From: Protonemura montana
Lineage: Eukaryota > Arthropoda > Insecta > Plecoptera > Nemouridae
Assembly (NCBI GenBank): GCA_947568835.1
Contig: OX387604.1
Location: forward strand, 18,009,076-18,073,075
DNA length: 64,000 nt
Reading direction: 5' to 3'
Under the pieces are notes generated by a model. The model worked only from the letters and a program-made list of their open reading frames with translations. It was not told the origin of the DNA and did no database searches. The number at the start of each line of letters is the position of its first letter. The stretch's first letter is position 1. Below are positions 55,355 to 64,000 of the stretch, one piece after another. The position numbers and the translations under genes were made by a program.

Positions 55355-58297
55355 TGTAATCAATCGTGGAAGAAAATAAAAATACAAATAAAAATACAAA
55401 ATCCGAGCCCTTCGCAGAGTTTCACGTTCACAAGCCAAGATATAAAAGTTTTCCAGGTTTTCACAAATGGGAGCTGCTGTTTTTAAATGTATGTGTGCAT
55501 TTTTTGGAACACACACGTAAAAACCAGACGTGTTATCCATATCAGACAACCTACATCTGTAAAATCGGCAACAAAACCTTTACATCCCATATTTTAACAT
55601 TTTAAATTCAATAATATCTCACATTTTCTCTCAAAATTTGCAAGCCAGCTCAATAACTGAATTTATTTCACTTTCTAGGCATTTCGACATCTTTGCACTT
55701 TCGTTAGTTGATTATATTTGCGCCTAACGTGTAAACGTGGTTTAGAGGATGGTTCATAAGATGACAGGTGAAGGAAGGTCTGACAGACCAAGGTTCCACC
55801 ACATCGCGGAGTTCGAGCTAGTATAGCATGTAACGGAGCACAGAATCGACCATCGAAAAGAAAATTACTGTTTTGCGAAAAGTCTGCAAATTTCAAGCAC
55901 TTGTAGGTTTTCCACAAGAACGGTTCAGTGAAACCTTATTTCTTGCTAAGGAAAGTCTGTTGCATCAGAGTATGATTTGCATGTGAGGATGAGACTCGGG
56001 ACTTCTCAAGCAAACCCACTTTACCATCACAAGATAACTAAAATAAGTTCAGAGAGAGAAAAGAAGGAACTAAAGTATTGAGTGGGGCAAAGAATTGAAT
56101 AGTAATTGTGACTTTCAGATTTGAGCCTGTACAATTATTGTAGTACTTAAGAATGGCAAGCACTAAAATAGCATAAGACATTTTACCCATAAACGATTTC
56201 CATCATTTTTCCTGTGGCTTCTAAATTAATCATTCAATCATGTTTACTAGAATTCGAGAATGTTTTCGCAGAATTGAGAAGAATCTGAATAGAAATGAGA
56301 ACGCTCGTCGTCGAAATCCCAGGAGAACAATACTGCGTCGTTAAACAACGAATAAAAACTGAATGTGCTCCTCGTACCCCTAACGTACATGAAGATAATA
56401 ACAATTGTATCACCGTCTCACTAAACTAGACAATATTTCCTAAGTGATCCTCGAATAACATCTTTCCATGTTGCTCCTGCTTTTTGGCAGTATCTATTTC
56501 AGCATTATCCAAAGTAGGGCTTACATCTTGGATGCTGAGGAAATTCGGCATTCAGAAGAAATCTGTCTGCGAATATTGAGCCTAAAATGGCAATGTGTTC
56601 CAAATGCTAACTTAGTATTCACTGCGCATTTTGAATTGCTGAAACGCAATAGTGAAACCAACTTTCGGAAAGACAAAGTGCCTTGATAAAATATCGTGAA
56701 AAAGTGCAGAAGTACTGATAAGAATTCCATGTCAATGTCACAAAAGTGACCTCATATGTTAACAAAACTCGGGTGGTTTAATCATATGTTATTTTTACCC
56801 GAGCCTTTTTTTAGTTTAAATACGCCCAGTTATTATTTCCAAGAAGAATAGTGCATTTTTTAAAACTAGAATCATATTTAGCGTTTTTTTTTATATTAAC
56901 TCGGTGCAAATAGGTTTCTCTTCATCAGGATCCACGCGAACAGTCCGCTTCAGCATCAAAAGAAAATTGCCAACACATCCAAATGAAAAACCGTGATGAA
57001 TATTAAATAAACGCAAAGGTCCAAAAGCATTTTCACAGAATTTCCTCTCAGTCAGTTTTACACATTTTCCTTCCAGGCCCGTATAATATGAACTGTACCA
57101 AACCAAGTCCATCCATCCTCTGAGAGAGCAAGACCTATCCTGTGCCCTGTGTCTGAACCCTATTCTACGGGTGTCCCAAAAAGTAGACATGTTACATCCG
57201 TGCGATGGAGATATCACGGAAATGGGGCAATCACTGCTAAGGTGGCAGCAATAATGAAGCCCCGTCTTTCTCTCCCTGCGGTACGGACCACGTAGCCAAG
57301 ATTTGGGACTCTCCCTTCCCAAGGCGTAATACGGCGAATGGGTTCAATGTTTGGGTGGAACAGTGTGCCGTACACCTGTGCCCGGCCCCAAAACGCTATT
57401 CCAAACAACACCCGTCGGGATGTGACATATTCTCAGCAAACTATCACGTCTTGGGCCTCCACTTGAAGGCACTAGGCATAACTTTGTCCGTGGAGACTAA
57501 TTTAATTCTTGAATGTTCATTTGCATATTTATTTGATAGAGAATTGAGTTCGTGTTAAAACGTATTGTCAGGGTGAGATGTTGACATTGAATTTGAAGAG
57601 TTATGTTGAGGAAGCCATTTGAATCCGTGGAAACCAACCGGTGAATTAATAATACATGCAATTTTGGGTCATTTTACCATTGAAATTCAATTAGGTCGGC
57701 GGTATATACTGGCGATATCAATGTTTCTTGTAAGGCTGAGACTTGCAAGGGTAAAAGACGTAAGAATACTTTGTAGTTAAATTGTGGAATTCCAGTGTTT
57801 GTGGTTAATCGGTTTTTTGGTTTTTCTTTTTTCCTTCACTTGAAAGAGTTTCAAATGATTGTCGTTTTTTTAATTAATTACTCGTTTAGGTTGACGCAAT
57901 ATAAAGCGCGGGAAAAGCAATGGAAACGTTCTAAAGAAACTTTTTTGGTGATTGTGTTTGCAATTTACACTTTGTCTCAAAGTAAAATAAAAAATAGCTT
58001 CAAACAAGGAAAATGGTGAAAAGTTGATGCAAGTTTAAGTGGTCCGTTCTACGAAGAAATGCCGCATGGCTTATCTATCAAACAGTTTACCCATTTTTAA
58101 TTTTGTCGCTCGCAGAGTTGGTAAAAAATGTGTCACAAGGGAAAGAAACTTTTTGCAAGCGGGTACTTTAACAACATTCGTTCGGTGTCGGCGACATTGT
58201 CACCATATCAGATAATCGCATTGGAAACTGTGCGTGAGCGCTAGAGAAAGTTTCTAGCTCGCTTTCCTTGCTTACATTTTCACCGATTTCCCTTAAC
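55355..58297. other. No assigned gene; one 143-codon frame
   Basis: The minus-strand frame at 56891..57322 (including WLRGPYRRERKTGLHYCC and VRVDPDEEKPICTELI) is unrecognised and lacks splice or start support. GTCGTTAAACAACG at 56337..56350 resembles the 3' end of the 5S SINE, but is too short to call. Confidence 0.4.
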
Positions 58298-58408
58298 ATG
58301 TCCTTTAAAGGTAGTATAGCTAACCCGGCACCTCCACCAATCGCAAGTGTTTCATGTAAGATGTCCTTGAAAGGTAGTATAGCTAACCCGGCACCTCCAC
58401 CAATCGCA
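58298..58408. repeat. 63-bp tandem duplication
   Basis: Two copies of a unit containing AAAGGTAGTATAGCTAACCC and GGCACCTCCACCAATCGCA, offset by 63 bases. The shared block of about 45 bases is nearly perfect. Confidence 0.9.
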
Positions 58409-61400
58409 CGGTTTTTATGTTTGATGAAATTAAATTCTTATCAATTACACGCTTAAAAAACTGCAACGGATACAAATTTTTTCTTTTTAATTCATAATTG
58501 ACTCAAAGCGGAAACTTTCATATGTCATGGGAGGTTCAAGCGAATCGCATTTTATTAATCCTGCTTTTTTGTATTTTTTTTCCTCCGAAAATGTTCCAAA
58601 AATGTTTTGACGAGTGACTTCTCGTAACGCAATATCCGCGTTTATCATTTTATTCAGCCTATTTACCCAGGATCAGGAAAGATCACAATGAAAGCAAATA
58701 TTGACTCAAAAATTACAAGGATAGCAAAACCCTAACGTTGGTGAACACAGAGATGAGGAAAACGTACCGTAGTGATGCTTCCGAAAAATCTTATCATTTA
58801 GGAAGACCTGGGCCCCCCTCCCCCTCCCCCTCCCTAACCCTCTTCCCAACAACGCGCTTATCTCATCTAAGGTCAAAACCACGCCCGAAAACCCCCCCAA
58901 TAAGGCGAATGCAGAATTTGCGCCACACAAAGGCGGTTTTCATAGATTATGTTCCATCGGAAAAAGATTAGGTTTACCTACATTGTTTAAATAAATACAT
59001 TGTTTAAAATTATGTACTGGCTTAGAGCTTTACGAACAGATCTCGATAACGCCTTAATTACCACCTCAGCCAGCAGTATGGGGACCCTCTCCAGCTTTAT
59101 AAAAATGTAAATCTTCTGATGGCGACTGATAAAAAGCATGAAATTAAATTGGTGACCACTTTTGATCAGTTGCAACGAGTTAAATTGCTTCCTTCCTAAC
59201 AGGTAAAACTATTTTCTACCACCGACGAATGAACTCAAAGAAAGCCTTTTCCTTGCAGCTTCTGTAAAATGCGCCTCCGAGAACATTTTTCTACTTCCCC
59301 CTTTTTGTGCGTTTTCATATTCTTAATTAATTTGTTTCTTTTCTCATTGCGCTTTATTATTACGTTACAACTTGCGCGAGAATGGGTTAAGAAAATGAAA
59401 TTAATTTTCCACGACAGGAATTTCAGATTGTAATGCAGCCCTAAGTTCACCTGAGGGTAAGATGCGTTTATTGCTGTCCTTGTCTCGCATAGCATCTTTT
59501 GAGGTTAAATATCTCAATTTCATGGAATCGTAGAGAACCGCTGGAAACTTTTTGAGTATTGGAAATGCTTTGCGTGTACGGAGAAAGTAATTGCTCACTC
59601 TCATTTTGTTGAAAAAAATATTACAGCTGAGAGAATGATACGCAATGCAATGGCACATTTTTTGTTCCAACCTTTTCAAATCGCCTAGTAATTGCAAATA
59701 ATTGCTGTTTATTTTATTTTTGTGTCCGATATTATTATAAAGCTAGACAATCCCTGGAAGGAATTATCAAATAGAATCACTCAATACTTATCTATTTATC
59801 CCATAAACACTAGACACTAACACTAGAACAAAATTGTCTTAGAAATGTTGTGTTAATTTCTGACGCGACTCAGAAGGTCGGTCATTTTCACTGCAAAGAA
59901 AACTCTCTTTTCTTGAACTGCTTCAAACACAGTGTTGACATTTGGACATACACCCATCCCATAACGTAATTATGTGACTATTTGTAGACCAACAAAAGAC
60001 ACTTTGTTTATTGATTTGATACATTGCCATCAAGTTGACAAATTGATTATGTACACAATAACATCAAGGCAGCATGTTTTCCAACCACATCCTTTAACCC
60101 AATTTTGCAATTCACATCCAAGTTCTAGCAAAAACATGATACAAAACAAACTAACCTATTGCATTTGAACGCAACACATTTTTTGACTAACTCTGCTTGG
60201 CTTTGAACAATGAACATGGTCCTCCATATATAAAAAAAAAACAAGAGATGGCTCAGGACGTTCGAAGGGGTGAGGTCGAGGGTGAGGTCGAGGGTGGTCG
60301 CTGATCCCACACAACTTACCACGTTTGCACAACCCCACAAGGCCTTATCTTTCCCTATCGTTTATTTACGATAGTGCAGAACACAAAAAGTGCATATATT
60401 CATAGCCTAAGGTATCTTATAAATTATAACTAATAGTATAGGTCCATGTAGCTTGCATGCTCGCACGTTCTACATAGTGAATATAGTGATCGCAGAAAAT
60501 TATGTGCATACGTACGTACTATATTATAAGCGATGTGCCATTATATTGGTATTCATTAACTTACTGGGCTAATACATAGAGTGAAGAAATATCAGACGCC
60601 AGCTTTAAGACTCGTCAGGTCTATAAGATGGCAGATATTAATAAAAGCGACAAGTTTGAAGAAAATTGATAGAAAAAAGAGCATTGAAATGGAAAGATAT
60701 TCCATGAAAAGTGCATGCTAGGAAATAAAATAAAATATATTCCATTGTTAAGTGCCATATGATTTCAATGAAGTAATGTGTATCTTAATATCAGTATTTG
60801 GGTGGGTGTTTGATTAAATTGTTAATTAAGGCATTTAACAGCGCGTCCTGAACCGAATAATTGCCCATATTCCAAGAAATTCAAAGCGGTGTCATCCCCA
60901 TTAAGTATTCTTGCTGATAAAGACGTATGAAGGTGTATCTATATTACCTTCTTTGGCACCTATTTGCGAGATGTTTAGATTACATATTTTGCCGTAGCGT
61001 AGGTATTTTACTCAAAGATACAAGAAATAGTTCAGATTTATAAAAGAACCCATTTTACTTGAATATTAAATTTATTGTATTCCAACTTAAACCGCTGGTT
61101 GTGCACCTAATCCATGTAGCTATGTGGACCTTTTTGAAGCAAGGAAGAGAATTTGCTCATTTTCATTCAAAATTTGTTGAACAGTTTGTTGCAAATTAAA
61201 CGCTGATTGAAATGTCTGTGATCTTTTTTGTGTTTGAAATTCTTCAAACAAGCTTTCTTGAACAATTCAGTCTGAGTTGTCTCTAAATCTAAATCGGATA
61301 AAGTCTCGAGTCGGGCTGTGCTAGCTGGGGTTAGGTTTGGTTGGCTTGGCATGGGACCCAGAAAGCACTGACAAAGTCATGTGTATAAAGTGATTGCTCT

Positions 61401-64000
61401 CAAACTAATGAGATTTCGTTTTACTGTTATGTGAACGACATTAATGCAATAACTACCCTCTAAAGATATCACATAGACCAGTTCATTTTGAGCTGGGACG
61501 TAGATAGCGGTTGTGAAAAGAAATTATCTGTCTACGTCACACAAAACGGTGGTAACTTAAAAACAAATGTAATTTTATCCGTAACCACCACTTTACTTAT
61601 TACAACGGTATTTCCATTTCTATTTGCTAGTAATTGGTATGCACTACTTTCCCTCGTTTTTTAAAGTATGCAAATCTAGATACTTTTACCAGAACTCAAG
61701 AATATTCATGTTATGCTACCCCTAGTAATAAGAGGGAAAAAGTCGAGTTTCGAGATTGATACAAATTTCAGTTGATTAATATTTCGTTTACCTGGTTTCA
61801 CCGCGTACGAGGTGAACGCTGAACTATTTTTGAAAAGTCCTTTCAACACCACTCAAGTTTTATACAATTATTGATCCAAAAAAAGTACAAAATTATTGTT
61901 AGATCAAGATCAATGCTATTTATCCCTTGACAAGCATTTTTTGAATTTACCTTGATCCAGAACGCAAGGAGCTGCATTGCAATTTGTGTTATAATTTGAA
62001 CCAAGCATCGAAACCGATTTGCACTACTAACACATACTAATTTTATTACTGAATCACCAGCAGTGAGAACACGCTGCGCTCAGTAGCATATCATTAGTCA
62101 ATACCGGGTCGATTCCGTCGTCAACCGATCGGGCTAGTCCGCTAATTACAAAACCAATAAACATGATGAAAGCAAATCAGTCCGACAGGCCTGCACACAA
62201 ATAACTACACCCTTCCACCTTCTCTACAACGCATACATCTTAATTTCACCTTATTGCCATCTTAACAATCATTGGTACCTTTCATTAATTAGCTTAGTAG
62301 TCTTTCGAGTTAAATAAAGTGCGTAGTTACCCGTGCAACGTTAGACGAGTTTGGAGACGATAGTCTCGGAGGTAACGTCTCATCTACATGTGACGATACC
62401 GTGCCAGATAATATACCAGCGGCGCAGAAACCATACAGTCAAGATGGTGCCACCCCAGCATAAATCTAGGGCGATTGCGTATTATTTCTAAATTCAAAGT
62501 AGAAAACTTCAAACAATTTCAAGCTATTTTTGACAATTATTTTTATATCGGTAATCCAGTGGGAAAATAGAGTAGTTGGACATTGAATGATATTCTGTCT
62601 AGTTGTTAGGCCAGAACGCCACTGTCGCGTCCTATATTTGGTCCATCTATCTGTGGAGGCGGCGGCGGCATGGCGCCAGTCAGTCCGGCGCTATCCCCTC
62701 TGAGCCATCCCACCCCAACCCCTCGTCAAGCTATGCCGTCATCTCTTCCTACCCTTAACCCACTATCTGGGTATATTGACAAGTTTGCAAGGAGATGGTG
62801 TTTCTGTGACTGTGCAGTTTACAGCAGCACATGAGCTCCGATAATTTGATTGGTATTATGAAACTAATCTTGGTCAATATTGTGTTGAAATCGAGATTGG
62901 AGCGGTGTAATTGGTCTGTTGGAAACGCCAGGCGAAATTGTGCTAGCATTGTTAGATGTTTTGTAATATTAGTTAATTAATCTTATCAGATAATATATGT
63001 CTCGCTGTTGCAGTTTTGTTAAGACCCTACGCTTCTCTTCGCAGTCGTCGCTTGCTGGTCATAAAGATTGTGCAATTTACATAACTTTCTCAACTTGCTA
63101 TTTACTACAATTTTCCCCAACCGATATGGAGAGAAAAAATACTTAAAGGAAATTGAGATTCACGACTGGATAAACGATGTTGTGACCTAAAGCCACGAAA
63201 ATAAGATTGTTTCTCGTGGCTGATTTTTACTCTGCACGTGAAGTTGAATCGGAACCGATTGAGTAGTTTTTCTGATTCCCGATTCTTCCTGATTTACCAC
63301 AATCGTTTCTCTAGAATGATGGAACAGACCCGCTGAATCGAGCGGAAACCGTTTTTTCTACAAGATTCGAGAAGTAAATAAATAATTACCAAGCTGTTAG
63401 AGGCAATTGGAACAAACGCCATTTTTATTGTTTCCGCTGCCTCCTGCAACTGACTCGGAGGATATTTATGAGAAGGACAATCCGGCGGAAGAAGAACCGG
63501 CGTACTCCGATCGATGAACACCATCACAACAAAATATCAACTTTAGTTTTCTATTGTGAAAAGAAAACAATATTTCTTCTCTGGCAAATGCTAAGGCCTA
63601 GAAATGGATCAAAACTAAGTAAAAATATATATCCGCAATAGAATAAAACTACTATACAAGATTTCGCCCCGACCTTCACTCTTAGGTGGAATTCGATGGA
63701 ATCTTTATTTTATCCTGCATCATCAAAGACAATAAACCACGTTTACCGAAGGGTAAGTATAACATAAGCATGTTTTATATCAGAAACTATAGCAATAATT
63801 GTTTTTTTCCTTAAACGTACACATATATTGTTTATCTCGCTCGCTCTGATGAAGCTAGCTAGCATCTGCTCGTGTTGCTGTTGTTGATGTTGTGTTCCTT
63901 ATTTTCGCCCCCGTTATCCAATTAATATCTGCCACTGAACTGTCAGGGATTGCTTCTAGTCGATATCGGTGCAAAACGATCAATACGTGGCTTGCTTCAT
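58409..64000. other. No recognisable gene to the window end
   Basis: Mostly AT-rich, with a short duplicated GAGGTCGAGGGT at 60271..60297. A small GC-rich patch at 62650..62730 has an ATG in a good context (GGCATGGCG) followed by a proline/serine-rich plus-strand frame of about 57 codons. It might be a first exon but has no family similarity. Confidence 0.4.

Noticed and set aside
1..64000. CRISPR arrays, operons, bacterial or viral gene clusters
   Set aside because: The tandem arrays have no unique spacers between conserved repeats, and the coding block has eukaryotic introns; no viral protein similarity was seen.

Overview
The window looks like nuclear DNA of an arthropod, most likely an insect (inferred from the only clearly conserved gene and the transposon types; no rRNA or barcode gene allows a firmer placement). 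It is AT-rich, gene-poor and repeat-rich. Most of it is intergenic or intronic sequence, full of simple repeats, minisatellites and relics of transposons.

The one convincing host gene is a five-exon coding block on the minus strand at 26463..31374. All its introns have GT-AG ends and the reading frame is continuous across every junction. It encodes the C-terminal 435 or so residues of a cell-adhesion protein of the Fasciclin-2/NCAM type: Ig-Ig-Ig-FN3 followed by a C-terminal signal of the kind that directs GPI anchoring. The signal-peptide exon was not found. Fragments at 20211..20438 and 21382..21523 look like decayed exons of an unidentified gene, with two in-frame TGA codons at CGA-like sites and a one-base insertion. 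A string of GC-rich, splice-site-bounded open segments on the minus strand between about 7.9 and 15.5 kb may be exons of another gene, at low confidence.

Mobile elements, left to right: short relics (non-LTR tail near 1.9 kb); repeated copies of one SINE whose head derives from 5S rRNA (2.15, 8.3, 15.6, 22.4-22.8, 37.3-37.7, 49.3-49.7 and a double-headed copy at 54.4-54.9 kb); a degenerate non-LTR retrotransposon at about 15.95-19.35 kb interrupted by a 1346-bp hAT-like element with a perfect 8-bp target duplication, which itself seems to carry another retrotransposon tail; a 1.3-kb segment with inverted ends at 32183..33488; a 2559-bp perfectly palindromic Sola-like DNA transposon at 37956..40514; and a 493-bp hAT-like MITE at 49764..50256.

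Tandem repeats are common: 48-bp (881..1229), 12-bp (1757..1830), 155-bp (2930..3226), 40-bp (50527..50646), about 34-bp (53183..53722) and 63-bp (58298..58408). Runs of 10-26 G or C recur. From about 40.5 to 49.2 kb and from 55.4 kb to the end no recognisable gene was found. No new molecular system was found; the most unusual structures are the head-to-head palindromic transposon, the nested hAT insertion with its empty site elsewhere in the same window, and the double-headed 5S SINE.
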